A DNA stretch of 64,000 nucleotides from Sphingomonas sp. (GTDB taxonomy: Bacteria; Pseudomonadota; Alphaproteobacteria; Sphingomonadales; Sphingomonadaceae), in contig NZ_JAGIAM010000003.1 in NCBI RefSeq assembly GCF_017744835.1, positions 868,001 to 932,000 of the forward strand, given 5' to 3'. Below the pieces are notes generated by a model. It was not told where the DNA came from. It did no database searches and worked only from the letters and a program-made list of their open reading frames with translations. Shown piece by piece: positions 49,373-57,306 of the stretch (the stretch's first letter is position 1; each line of letters begins with the position of its first letter). Both the position numbers and the translations under genes were made by a program.

Positions 49373-51702
49373 CAGCGGCCTCCCCGGCTCGACATGCGGG
49401 CCTCGAGCGCGGAGAGCAGCCCGACGCGATCATAGCGATAGACGCTGTCGTCCCCTGCCCCGCTCGCGGCACGGCGGCGGCGCAGGCGCACCACGGGCGC
49501 CTTTTCGGCAAGCTCCGGCGGCGCTTCGTCGGAGGACAGCACGATCGCCGGCGACTCGCCCGGCGCGAGCTGCGCGGTGACGCGATAGCCGGCCGATTCG
49601 AGCAGCGGGCGGACGAACGAGGCCATCCAGCCGTCGGTCGTATCCGCGATCAGGCAGAGCGGCGCCTCGGCGTCGTCGTCCTCCTCGCGGTCGGCATGTT
49701 CGTCGAACACCCAGAAGACGTCGAGCAGCTCGATCTGCTCGCCGCCGACCAGCGCCACGCCGGCAACCGGGCCGGGCTCGCGCGCGGCCACGACTTCCTC
49801 GGGCAGCAGGATGATGTCGAGCGCCTCGTCGATCGCGTAGCTGACTTCGTTGGCGCCGTCCTTGAGCCGGAGCACGTTGAGCCGTCCGCGGCCTTCGATC
49901 TCGCCCTGCGCGGCGACAGGCAGGATGCGCCCGTCGATCGTCGCGCGGAAGCGGCCGCCGGCAAAGCGCACGGCAGCGGCCTCGACCTGCTCGACGCGGT
50001 CGACTGCGACCAGCGGCACTGCGCGGCGCACGCCGTCGAGGTCGCGGAACAGCAGCGCGGGCGTGCCCGTCTCCTCCTGCTCGGCTTCCTCCACCTCGAA
50101 TCCCTGGTTGGCATCGCGATTGAAGTTGAGCCCGGCGACGCTCGCCATGCCCGCACAGTCGAGCAGCAGCATCGGCAGCCCCGAATCGGGGAGCGTCTGG
50201 CCGGCGTAGAGGCCGGTGGACATCACTGCGGGCGACGCCGGCTTGATCACCAGCTCCTCGTTATCGAGCACGGTATCGACCGACAGCGCATAGCTGCCGC
50301 CGCTCACGCTGACGATCGCGAGCATCTGCGGCCCGCCCTCGCCGCCGCGCTCGAGCCCGAGGATATCGCCGAGGTCGATGAGCGGCATGCGGCGCTCGCG
50401 CACCGTCGCGATCGGGGTGGCGCCCAGCGTGTCGATGCGGATCGCGTCGCTGCGATCGGTGACGATTTCCTCGATCGCCTGGCGCGGGATCGCGAAACGC
50501 TGCCCTCCGGCGCCGACCACGATCGCCGAGATGATCGACAGCGTCAGCGGCACATGGATCGCGATGCGCAGGCCCTTGCCGAGCGTGCTGTCGAGATCGA
50601 CCCGGCCGCCGATCTGCTCGATCGAGGCGCGGACCACGTCCATGCCGACGCCGCGGCCCGAGACTTCGGTGACTTCGTCCTTGCTCGAAAGCCCGGGCTG
50701 GAAGACGAGGTCGAGCTTGGCGCGCTCCGAAAGCGCCCGCAGCTCGCGCTCGGAGCGCGGGCCGATGGCGGCCATCTTGCGGATCAGCTTCTCGGTATCG
50801 ATGCCGCGGCCGTCGTCGACGATCTCGATGATGATCTGGTTGCCCGACTGGCGCGCCGAGACGCTGAGCCGGCCGGTCTCGCGCTTGCCCGCGGCGCGGC
50901 GCTCGGCCGGCGATTCGATGCCGTGGTCGATCGCGTTGCGGATGATGTGGACCAGCGGATCGCGCATCATCTCGATCATCTCGCGGTCGAGCTCGACGTC
51001 GGCGCCCTCGACGTGGAGCTGCACCGACTTGGAAAGCCCGGCGGCGGTATCGCGCACCATCCGCGGCAGCGCGGAGAAGAGCGCGTCGATCTTCTGCATG
51101 CGCGTGCGCGTGACGGTGTCGCGCATCTCGCCGACGGTGAGCGACAGCCGCTCGAGCGCCGCCTCGATCGTCGGATCGATGTCGCCGCCGCGCAGCCGGC
51201 GCGCGAGCTCATTGCGCGCAAGCACCATGTCCGACATGCCCGACATCATCCGGTCGAGCAGGTCGACGTTGAGGCGCACGCTGCGCGACGCGGCGCGCGT
51301 GCCGCCGTTGCCGAGCGACTGGCTGATCTCTTCCGCGCCTTCGGCCAGCGCGGCGATCAGCAGCTCGTCGCCGCTGTCGTCGAGGCTGGTGCCCGAATCG
51401 ATCGCCTCGACCAGCTCGCCGATGCGGTCGACCACCGCGAGCACGGCGTTGACCAGCGCGCGATCGGGAACGCGCTCGCCGGCCCGCACCTGCGCAAGCA
51501 CGTCCTCGGCCGCATGGCTGAGGCGCCCGAGGCGCGGCAGGTCGAGGAAGCCGCAGCTTCCCTTGACGGTGTGCACGAAGCGGAAGATCGCATCGAGCCG
51601 CGCCCGGTCACCGGGTTCGGCTTCCCAGGCGACGATCTCGCCCGAAAGCGCCTCGAGCGTCTCGCGCGTCTCGGCGATGAATTCCTGAATCAGGTCGTCC
51701 AT
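49372..51702 (-). CDS. cheA: Chemotaxis histidine kinase CheA
   Basis: A 776-residue kinase. P1 (Hpt) is at the start with the phospho-accepting His44 in FVHTVKGSCGFL. No obvious CheY-binding P2 is seen. P3 (DLLDRMMSGMSDMVLARNEL) and the ATPase domain P4 (IIRNAIDHGIESP, DDGRGID, GRGVGMDVV) follow, then a CheW-like P5. An extra 250 residues add a second CheW-like stretch and a final CLIADTTDGWMASFVRPLLE segment that resembles a degenerate receiver. It leads cheA-cheW-cheY-cheB-cheR. Confidence 0.95.
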   Translation of the reverse strand: MDDLIQEFIAETRETLEALSGEIVAWEAEPGDRARLDAIFRFVHTVKGSCGFLDLPRLGRLSHAAEDVLAQVRAGERVPDRALVNAVLAVVDRIGELVEAIDSGTSLDDSGDELLIAALAEGAEEISQSLGNGGTRAASRSVRLNVDLLDRMMSGMSDMVLARNELARRLRGGDIDPTIEAALERLSLTVGEMRDTVTRTRMQKIDALFSALPRMVRDTAAGLSKSVQLHVEGADVELDREMIEMMRDPLVHIIRNAIDHGIESPAERRAAGKRETGRLSVSARQSGNQIIIEIVDDGRGIDTEKLIRKMAAIGPRSERELRALSERAKLDLVFQPGLSSKDEVTEVSGRGVGMDVVRASIEQIGGRVDLDSTLGKGLRIAIHVPLTLSIISAIVVGAGGQRFAIPRQAIEEIVTDRSDAIRIDTLGATPIATVRERRMPLIDLGDILGLERGGEGGPQMLAIVSVSGGSYALSVDTVLDNEELVIKPASPAVMSTGLYAGQTLPDSGLPMLLLDCAGMASVAGLNFNRDANQGFEVEEAEQEETGTPALLFRDLDGVRRAVPLVAVDRVEQVEAAAVRFAGGRFRATIDGRILPVAAQGEIEGRGRLNVLRLKDGANEVSYAIDEALDIILLPEEVVAAREPGPVAGVALVGGEQIELLDVFWVFDEHADREEDDDAEAPLCLIADTTDGWMASFVRPLLESAGYRVTAQLAPGESPAIVLSSDEAPPELAEKAPVVRLRRRRAASGAGDDSVYRYDRVGLLSALEARMSSRGGR

Positions 51703-51864
51703 GGGGCCCCAAGGTACGGATTTGCACCGGCACCATGCGCGCGAGAGGGTTAAAAGGGCGTTTAGCGAACGCCGCCGGCCGGTCCGCGGCTCGGGCCGGC
51801 AGCGAAACCTTTGCCGCGGTTCGCGCATTCCCCCCAGCAGCCACGAAATTACAGGAGAGAAACG

Positions 51865-52284
51865 ATGCGCGCGCTTGTCCTCGGCCTGACGGCAGCGACG
51901 GCACTCGCCGGATGCACCGATTACGGCAGCGGCTTCGGCGGCGGCTACGGCTATTCGGCCTATGACTGGAACCGCCCCGATCCGTCCTACGGCGGCTATT
52001 ATGCCGATCGCTATTATCGCGACGACCGGCGCTACAGCGAGCGAACCCTCTCACGCAACGACCGGATCTATCGCGGGCAGGACGGCCGCTATTATTGCCG
52101 CCGGTCGGACGGAACGACCGGGCTGATCGTCGGCGGAGTGGCAGGCGGCGTGCTCGGCAACATCATTGCGCCCGGCGGCTCGGAGACGCTCGGCACGGTG
52201 CTCGGGGCAGTCGCGGGCGCAGTCGCCGGCACCGCGATCGAACGCGAGGCCGATCGCAAGGATCGGAATATCCGCTGCCGTTGA
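51865..52284 (+). CDS. Glycine-zipper lipoprotein
   Basis: A 139-residue predicted lipoprotein: signal peptide with lipobox LAGC (Cys17), a Tyr/Asp-rich middle (GGGYGYSAYDWNRP), the motif YCRRSDGTTGLIVGG, and a two-helix glycine-zipper stretch (VAGGVLGNIIA ... GTVLGAVAGAVAGTAI). Such 17-kDa-antigen-like proteins sit in the outer membrane or periplasm. The ATG follows AGGAGAGAA. It is a paralogue of the protein at 54539. Confidence 0.82.
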   Translation: MRALVLGLTAATALAGCTDYGSGFGGGYGYSAYDWNRPDPSYGGYYADRYYRDDRRYSERTLSRNDRIYRGQDGRYYCRRSDGTTGLIVGGVAGGVLGNIIAPGGSETLGTVLGAVAGAVAGTAIEREADRKDRNIRCR

Positions 52285-52316
52285 GCGGGATATACGCGAG
52301 TACAGGTTGAACCTGG

Positions 52317-52354
52317 CGGTGCGGCACCCATTTCGGCGCCGCACCGATTTTTTT
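52317..52354 (+). terminator. Rho-independent terminator
   Basis: CGGTGCGGC pairs with GCCGCACCG over a 12-nt loop and is followed by A and then seven T. It lies 32 bp after the stop of the glycine-zipper lipoprotein gene and just before the OsmC ribosome site. Confidence 0.92.
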
Positions 52355-52371
52355 GCCGAAAGGGAATGCCC

Positions 52372-52797
52372 ATGACGACCCGTACCGCCACCGCCCGCTA
52401 CGAAGGCTTCGGCAAGGAGGGCAAGGGCCAGCTCACCACGCCTTCGGGCGTGCTCGAAGCCACGCCCTACAGCTTCAACACGCGCTTCGGCGACGAGAAG
52501 GGCACCAACCCCGAAGAGCTGATCGCCGCCGCGCATGCCGGCTGCTTCACCATGGCGCTGAGCTTCGCGCTCGCCCGCGCCGGCTTCAGCGAGGGCAGCC
52601 TCGAGACCACCGCCAAGGTGAAGCTCGAGCAGCAGGGCGAAGGCTTCGCCGTGACGCGATCCGACCTGGTGCTCGAAGCGCAGGTGCCGGGCATCTCGCC
52701 CGAGCAGTTCGCCGAGCTGGCGGCCGGCGCCAAGGCCAATTGCCCGATCTCCAAGCTGCTCAACGCGGAGATCACGCTCGAGCACAAGCTGGCGTAA
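52372..52797 (+). CDS. osmC: OsmC family peroxiredoxin
   Basis: A 141-residue OsmC/Ohr-fold hydroperoxide reductase. The two catalytic cysteines are Cys58 (HAGCFTMAL) and Cys124 (KANCPISKLL), and Glu49 (NPEELIAAA) is the conserved acid. It reduces organic hydroperoxides in the cytoplasm. The ATG at 52372 fits the AAGGGA site better than the ATG two codons upstream. Confidence 0.95.
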   Translation: MTTRTATARYEGFGKEGKGQLTTPSGVLEATPYSFNTRFGDEKGTNPEELIAAAHAGCFTMALSFALARAGFSEGSLETTAKVKLEQQGEGFAVTRSDLVLEAQVPGISPEQFAELAAGAKANCPISKLLNAEITLEHKLA

Positions 52798-52805
52798 ATG
52801 CCGCG

Positions 52806-52834
52806 GGCCGGTCCTCCCCCGGGGAGGATCGGCC
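52806..52834. terminator. Stem-loop between convergent osmC and permease genes
   Basis: GGCCGGTCCTCCCC pairs with GGGGAGGATCGGCC (one G-T pair) in a long, nearly loopless stem. No T tract follows. Its position 9 bp after osmC and 18 bp from the end of the opposing gene suggests a shared transcription end. Confidence 0.45.
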
Positions 52835-52851
52835 GCCTTGCTATCTGACTT

Positions 52852-53250
52852 CTATCGCCGAAGGATGACTCGGCCGATCCCCTGATGCCGCGGATCGTCG
52901 CGGCCGAATTCCTGCTCCAGCCGCTCACGGATATCGATCAGGTCATGCTCGCCGAGATGCTCGATGCCGATGAAGGCATTGCGCGCATCGCTGAGCGCAC
53001 GGATCATCTCGTCGAGCTTGGCCTGCATCGCGGCGGCATCGCGGTTCTGCGCATTCTGGATCAGGAACACCATCAGGAAGGTGACGATGGTGGTGCCGGT
53101 GTTGATCACCAGCTGCCAGGTATCCGACCAATGGAACAGCGGTCCGCTGATCCCCCAGCCGAGGACCACCGCAAGCGCGATGATGAAGGCCGGCGGACGC
53201 CCCGCCCAGCCGGCCACCTGCTGCGCGAAATGCTCGAAAATCCGGCCCAT
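52852..53250 (-). CDS. Low-affinity iron permease family protein
   Basis: A 132-residue membrane protein of the family named after yeast Fet4. Two helices are clear (PPAFIIALAVVLGWGISGPL and TGTTIVTFLMVFLIQNAQNR), and FLIQNAQNRDAAAMQAKLDE is the diagnostic block. The C-terminus is a soluble helix. Actual iron transport by the short bacterial members is unproven. Confidence 0.88.
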   Translation of the reverse strand: MGRIFEHFAQQVAGWAGRPPAFIIALAVVLGWGISGPLFHWSDTWQLVINTGTTIVTFLMVFLIQNAQNRDAAAMQAKLDEMIRALSDARNAFIGIEHLGEHDLIDIRERLEQEFGRDDPRHQGIGRVILRR

Positions 53251-53312
53251 CCGCCACTCCCCTCCTTTTTCGATGCGCCATTGCTAGCGGGAGAAGAGAG
53301 CGTGGAAAACGC

Positions 53313-53342
53313 AAAAGGGGGCCGGCATTGCTGCCAGCCCCC
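53313..53342 (-). terminator. Terminator hairpin reading on the minus strand
   Basis: GGGGGCCGGCA and TGCCAGCCCCC pair with one mismatch around a 4-nt loop; on the minus strand the stem is followed by TTTT. No recognised gene ends here, so it shows that something is transcribed leftwards from the 53345-54000 region. Confidence 0.7.
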
Positions 53343-53438
53343 GTGTCGCCGGACTACGGCCCTGGATCCGGGCGGATCGTCGGGCCTGGTTTCGGCGGCA
53401 TGCTCCGCTCGCGCCGGCAAGGGCATGCGAGCTTTGCG

Positions 53439-53801
53439 TCAGTCATCTCGGTGGTCCACATCCGGATTCCGGGGAACCCAGACGCTTTCCGCTCCGCGAT
53501 GACCCGCTTCGTCGTGATCGCCACCAGGGGGCAGCGCAACGAAGCCTTGCTGGATACCCGGTTCGAACCAGATCAGCTCCGCCGCTTGCGCGGGAAAGCA
53601 ACCTGCTCGTCCATCGAGCGTGACCCTGGCGCCGTGCTGCCGCTTGCGCGGCGACAGAGCGTCGGGATCGCTCCCGGCCTTCCCTCGCCTTCGTCCTGCG
53701 CTTGCGCGCCGATCTTCGGTCCGGAACGGCAGCTCCTGCGTCTCTCGAAGCGTCGCGACGCGGGCGTCGCATTGCCTCGTAACCACAAAAGCCCTTGGCA
53801 T
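53439..53801 (-). CDS. Possible hypothetical protein (weak)
   Basis: A 120-codon frame starting MPRAFVVTRQCDAR and ending RNPDVDHRDD. The second half (AAELIWFEPGIQQGFVAL) looks protein-like, but the codons AGG, CGA and GGG are commoner than in real genes nearby, and no family is known. The terminator at 53313, about 95 bp further on, supports leftward transcription but would fit an RNA gene too. The rest of 53251-53999 shows no better frame. Confidence 0.25.
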   Translation of the reverse strand: MPRAFVVTRQCDARVATLRETQELPFRTEDRRASAGRRRGKAGSDPDALSPRKRQHGARVTLDGRAGCFPAQAAELIWFEPGIQQGFVALPPGGDHDEAGHRGAESVWVPRNPDVDHRDD

Positions 53802-53965
53802 CCCCGGATGGATCGGATTGCGGTTTCCCGAAGGCACCAGCGCTCTAATCTATCCGTGTAAGCCCTTGATCCTGCTTAGGTTTCCCTCTGCCGAACCGCC
53901 TTCTTACAGGTTGGATGCTCTCACCGATCGCGAGTCGCGCAAAGCACGAAATGGGGCTTCGTGCC

Positions 53966-53983
53966 TGTTGATAACGTGGATAA
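53966..53983. promoter_or_regulatory. Two abutting DnaA-box-like sites
   Basis: TGTTGATAA and CGTGGATAA stand back to back. Read on the minus strand they are TTATCAACA and TTATCCACG, each one base away from the DnaA consensus TTATCCACA. A hairpin (GCACGAA-N7-TTCGTGC) directly precedes them. They may mark a DnaA-regulated promoter or a titration site; two boxes without an AT-rich stretch are not enough for an origin. Confidence 0.4.
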
Positions 53984-53999
53984 CGGGGACAAAGCGGCG

Positions 54000-54428
54000 C
54001 TATGCCGCGCCTCGCGTCCAGCCGGGAGGTGCGAGCTCGAATCCGTCGAACCGGAAGCCCGGGACCACCACGCAGCTCACCAGCGCCCAGCCGGACCGCG
54101 CCTCGGTGGATTGCCAGCGATTCGCCGGCACCAGGACGTGGGGCGCATAGCCGCGGGTCACGTCGCCGCCAAGCCCCAACTCGCGGATTTCACCCGATTC
54201 CTGTTCGACCAGCACCGCCAGCGGACTGCCGGCGTGCCACAGCCAGATCTCGTCGGCATCGACACGATGCCAGTGCGAACGCTGCCCGCTCTCGAGCAGG
54301 AAATAAATGGCGGTACCGCCGGCGCGTGCGCCTTCAGCCGCGTCCGCGCGCCAGGTCTCGCGGTACCAGCCGCCCTCGGGATGCGGCGAAAGCCCCAGTG
54401 CCTCGATGATCCTGCGCGCCTCGTCCAA
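54000..54428 (-). CDS. Cupin domain protein (DUF985)
   Basis: A 142-residue single-domain cupin of the YML079w/DUF985 group. LGLSPHPEGGWYRETWR is the family's entry motif, SHWHRVDADEIWLWHAG the first cupin motif, and SCVVVPGFRFDGFELAP its end. Sugar or small-acid binding is likely; the reaction is unknown. I use a TTG start at 54428, with GGAGAG six bases before it; a TTG at 54449 lacks a site. Confidence 0.85.
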   Translation of the reverse strand: MDEARRIIEALGLSPHPEGGWYRETWRADAAEGARAGGTAIYFLLESGQRSHWHRVDADEIWLWHAGSPLAVLVEQESGEIRELGLGGDVTRGYAPHVLVPANRWQSTEARSGWALVSCVVVPGFRFDGFELAPPGWTRGAA

Positions 54429-54538
54429 ACCTGTCTCTCCGATGAGCAAATTGTAATTTCAGGTTCATGCAACCCAGCTTAGCCGGGGGACGTTTCGGTT
54501 CCGACCCTTTTTGTCCACGATAATGACGGGAGTTGATA

Positions 54539-54895
54539 ATGCGTAACCTGTTCCTGACCGCCGCGGCGATCTCGCTCGCGATCCCCACGGTGGCTGCCCT
54601 CCCCGCCGCCAAGGCCGAAGCGAAGAGCTATTCTTCCTACAAGGACAGCGACCAGCGTCGCCGCCATCGCCAGTATGCCTATCGCGAGTGGCGCGGCCGC
54701 GACGGCCGCATGTATTGCCGCAAGCCCGACGGCACGACCGGCCTGATCGTCGGCGGCGTCGCCGGTGCGCTGGTCGGCCGCACGATCGACACCCGCGGTG
54801 ATCGCGCGGCGGGCACCGTGCTCGGCGCCGTGGTCGGCGGTCTCGCCGGCCGCGAGCTCGAGCGCAGCGACCGCGGCGGCCGTCGCTGCCGTTAA
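54539..54895 (+). CDS. Secreted glycine-zipper protein
   Basis: A 118-residue exported protein with signal peptide (MRNLFLTAAAISLAIPTVAAL), a basic stretch (DQRRRHRQYAYREW), the motif MYCRKPDGTTGLIVGG and a glycine zipper (GTVLGAVVGGLAGRELE). The YCR..DGTTGLIVGGVAG block is nearly identical to that of the lipoprotein at 51865, but there is no lipobox here. Envelope association is likely. GGGAG precedes the ATG. Confidence 0.82.
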   Translation: MRNLFLTAAAISLAIPTVAALPAAKAEAKSYSSYKDSDQRRRHRQYAYREWRGRDGRMYCRKPDGTTGLIVGGVAGALVGRTIDTRGDRAAGTVLGAVVGGLAGRELERSDRGGRRCR

Positions 54896-54908
54896 GGCCT
54901 GACCGATC

Positions 54909-54960
54909 CGCGGAGCATGGAGTTAACTTCTAGTCGCTAGAAGCACGCCCATGCTCCGCG
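54909..54960. repeat. Nested inverted repeat covering a start codon
   Basis: The outer arms CGCGGAGCATGG (54909-54920) and CCATGCTCCGCG (54949-54960) are perfect 12-bp complements. The inner arms CTTCTAG and CTAGAAG (54927-54943) are perfect over 7 bp with a TCG loop. The right outer arm contains the ATG and first three codons of the glycosyltransferase gene. In mRNA this would hide the start; in DNA it could be an operator. Confidence 0.85.
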
Positions 54961-56147
54961 TGCTCATTCTTTCGACGCTGTTTCCGGACGCGTCGCGCCC
55001 CAATTTCGGCGTTTTCGTGGAGCGGCAGACCCTGGGTCTCGCCGCTCGCGAGGATGTTGCGCTGCAGGTCGTGGCGCCGCTGGGCATTCCGCCCTGGCCG
55101 CTCGGCAGCTTCGGCCACTACCGCAGCCTGAGCGCGCTGCCCGCGCAGGAGCAATGGAAGGGCCTGACGGTCCACCGCCCGCGCTTCGCCAATTTCCCCG
55201 GCACCGGCGGACGGCACCACGCCGCGATGCTCGTGCGCGCGCTCGTGCCGCTGCTCACCGCGATCCGCCGCGACTTTCCCTTCGACGTGATCAACGCCGA
55301 ATATTTCTTCCCCGACGGCGTCGCCGCGGTCGAGCTCGGCCGGCGCTTCGGCGTGCCGGTCGCGATCAAGGCCCGCGGTTCGGACATCGACCATTGGGCG
55401 CGCAGCCCGGTCACCGGGCCGCAGGTGGTCGCCGCGGCCAACCGGGCCGACGGGCTGCTCTCGGTCTCGCAGGCGCTGCGCGATGACATGGCCGCGCTCG
55501 GCATGCCGCGCGAGCGGATCGAATGCATCTACACCGGCGTGGACCTGACTCGCTTCGCGCCGGCGGACCGCGCGGCAGCAAAGGCTGCGCTGGGAATCGA
55601 CGGCCCGCTGATCGCGTCGGTTGGCGCGCTGATCCCGCGCAAGGGCCATGCGATCGTCATAGACGCCGTCGCCGCGCTTCCCGGCGTCCATCTCCACATC
55701 GCCGGCGAAGGGCCCGAGCGGCCGCGGCTCGAGGCGCAGATCGCGCGGCTGGGTGTCGGCGACCGCGTGCGGCTGCTCGGCCCGGTCGCGCACGATGCCC
55801 TGCCCCCGCTCCTCGCCGCCGCCGACGTGATGGCGCTCGCATCGCGATTCGAGGGGCTGGCGAACGCCTGGCTCGAAGCGCTGGCGAGCGGGACGCCGGT
55901 GGTGATCACCGATGTCGGTGGCGCCCGCCAGGTGGTGCGGGGCCCCGCGGCCGGGCGCATCGTCGATCCCGAGCCAAAGGCGTTCGCCGAGGCGATTCGC
56001 GCGCTGATCGCGGCACCTCCGGAAGCCGGGATGGTGCGCGCCGCGGCCGAGCCGTTCACCTGGTCGGCGAACAGCGTCGCGCTGCACGGCTTCCTGCGCG
56101 AACTGGTCGATCGCCGCGCCGCAGCGGGCGACCGTACTGCCGCCTAG
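54951..56147 (+). CDS. Glycosyltransferase, GT4 family
   Basis: A 398-residue GT-B glycosyltransferase. The N-terminal LILSTLFPDASRPNFGVFVERQ is typical of sugar transferases for exopolysaccharides; the donor site has VGALIPRKGHAIVIDAV and SRFEGLANAWLEALASG with the two glutamates of the family. It is not in a polysaccharide cluster. Its start codon lies in a long inverted repeat and no ribosome site is visible, so translation may be controlled. Confidence 0.9.
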   Translation: MLRVLILSTLFPDASRPNFGVFVERQTLGLAAREDVALQVVAPLGIPPWPLGSFGHYRSLSALPAQEQWKGLTVHRPRFANFPGTGGRHHAAMLVRALVPLLTAIRRDFPFDVINAEYFFPDGVAAVELGRRFGVPVAIKARGSDIDHWARSPVTGPQVVAAANRADGLLSVSQALRDDMAALGMPRERIECIYTGVDLTRFAPADRAAAKAALGIDGPLIASVGALIPRKGHAIVIDAVAALPGVHLHIAGEGPERPRLEAQIARLGVGDRVRLLGPVAHDALPPLLAAADVMALASRFEGLANAWLEALASGTPVVITDVGGARQVVRGPAAGRIVDPEPKAFAEAIRALIAAPPEAGMVRAAAEPFTWSANSVALHGFLRELVDRRAAAGDRTAA

Positions 56148-56220
56148 GCCGCGCGCGCCGGAACGCAGGCGACGCTCCACCCGTTCGGACCGCATGGGCG
56201 GGCGACGGAGACGAGAAATA

Positions 56221-56421
56221 ATGGACGACCGCCAGCACAAGTCGATCGTTGGCCGCGACGCCGATGCCGCACCGCGCCCGGAAACTGCCGCCAACGACAC
56301 GCACAAGGCGACCAGCCCGCCGCCTTCCGCCGAATGCGACGACTTCGACGACGCGCTGGACGAGGACGGCGGCTTCGAAATCTTGTTCGAGCTGGAACCG
56401 CATCCGTACGGGGCACATTGA
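56221..56421 (+). CDS. Small acidic protein, 66 residues
   Basis: A polar protein beginning MDDRQHKSIVGRDADA with an acidic C-terminal part (CDDFDDALDEDGGFEILFEL). GAGACGAGA precedes the ATG. It has no recognised family and is probably partly disordered. Same direction as the genes around it. Confidence 0.6.
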   Translation: MDDRQHKSIVGRDADAAPRPETAANDTHKATSPPPSAECDDFDDALDEDGGFEILFELEPHPYGAH

Positions 56422-56507
56422 ACCGCGCCAGGGCCGGAAAGGCGCCGCGTTGACATGTGCGGCGCTTCTCCGCGACACTGATGGAATCCAGCGCGGAGAC
56501 CGGCACG

Positions 56508-57008
56508 ATGGCAGGCAAGAAGAAGGACGCGAAGGGCAAGAAGGGCTTGAAGCTGCCCAAGGACATCGCGGGCTCCAAGATTCCCAAGGAAGCACGGCGC
56601 AAGCTGCTCGATCTCGCCAGGCATCCGATCGTCGCCGATCTGCTCGCAGCCGGTCTCGTCGCGCTGGCGGCAAGGCTCAAGAAGGAACCCAAGGTAAAGC
56701 AGGCCGCCGCCGATCTGGGCGACGCCGCTGCCGAGGGTGCGGAAAAGGTCGAAGAGACCGGCGAGGACATCGCCCAGGCCGCTGCGGAGATCGCCATCGC
56801 GGTCGCCAAGCCGGTGGTGAAGCGCGTGCGCAAGGCAGTCGCTTCCCCGCCTCCGGCGCCGGCCCGGGCAGCCGCCAAGCCGGACGGGGCCGCCAAAACC
56901 AGCTCCAAGCCCAGGGCCGAAGGCGCTGCTCCCGCCAAGCCGCGCGCGGCGCGTCGTCCCACTCCCAAGAAGCCGCAGCCGCCCAAGGCCCCCGCTCCGT
57001 CCGAATGA
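56508..57008 (+). CDS. Lys/Ala/Pro-rich protein, histone H1-like tail
   Basis: A 166-residue very basic protein. It starts MAGKKKDAKGKKGLKLPKD, has an Ala-rich helical middle (ARHPIVADLLAAGLVALAAR, then acidic coil) and a C-terminal tail of Lys, Pro and Ala (RAARRPTPKKPQPPKAP). The tail resembles bacterial histone-H1-like and phasin-like proteins, so binding to DNA or polymer granules is possible. GGAG nine bases upstream supports the ATG at 56508; ATG at 56481 is an alternative. Confidence 0.7.
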   Translation: MAGKKKDAKGKKGLKLPKDIAGSKIPKEARRKLLDLARHPIVADLLAAGLVALAARLKKEPKVKQAAADLGDAAAEGAEKVEETGEDIAQAAAEIAIAVAKPVVKRVRKAVASPPPAPARAAAKPDGAAKTSSKPRAEGAAPAKPRAARRPTPKKPQPPKAPAPSE

Positions 57009-57065
57009 AGCGCAACCTGCCGGCGCGGCCATCCGTTGATGGTCGCGATAGCAGGAGCTGATTCC

Positions 57066-57248
57066 ATGGCAGACGCAGATACGGGCACCAGCCCGCACAA
57101 TCTCTCGACCGAGCATCAGAAGCAGGGCGACGCCAAGCGCCCCGAGGACACGCTCGACAGCCCCAACGACTCCGCGCACTGGGCCAAGGATTTCGATCCG
57201 GCGGAGGACGCGGGCAAAGCCACGCCGAGCGGCAACCCCACCGACTGA
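57066..57248 (+). CDS. Small hydrophilic protein, 60 residues
   Basis: A 60-residue acidic, polar protein (MADADTGTSPHNLSTEHQ ... SGNPTD) with no hydrophobic segment and likely disordered. AGGAG eight bases before the ATG supports translation. It lies 57 bp after the basic protein gene and just before tRNA-Pro on the other strand. Function unknown. Confidence 0.6.
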   Translation: MADADTGTSPHNLSTEHQKQGDAKRPEDTLDSPNDSAHWAKDFDPAEDAGKATPSGNPTD

Positions 57249-57306
57249 GCGGCGATTCGTGCGTGCTGGGGATTAGGAGTCCGCCTTGTGCGGACTTGGG
57301 TGTGGC

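Noticed and set aside
53439..53860. Possible tRNA or tmRNA, because of a GGTTCGAACC sequence that looks like a T loop
   Set aside because: The flanking bases do not make an acceptor or T stem of canonical form, and no tmRNA tag sequence (Ala-Asn-Asp-Asn type) is present on either strand.
53960..53990. Replication origin, from the two DnaA-like boxes
   Set aside because: Only two boxes, each with a mismatch, and no AT-rich unwinding region; reported only as a regulatory candidate.
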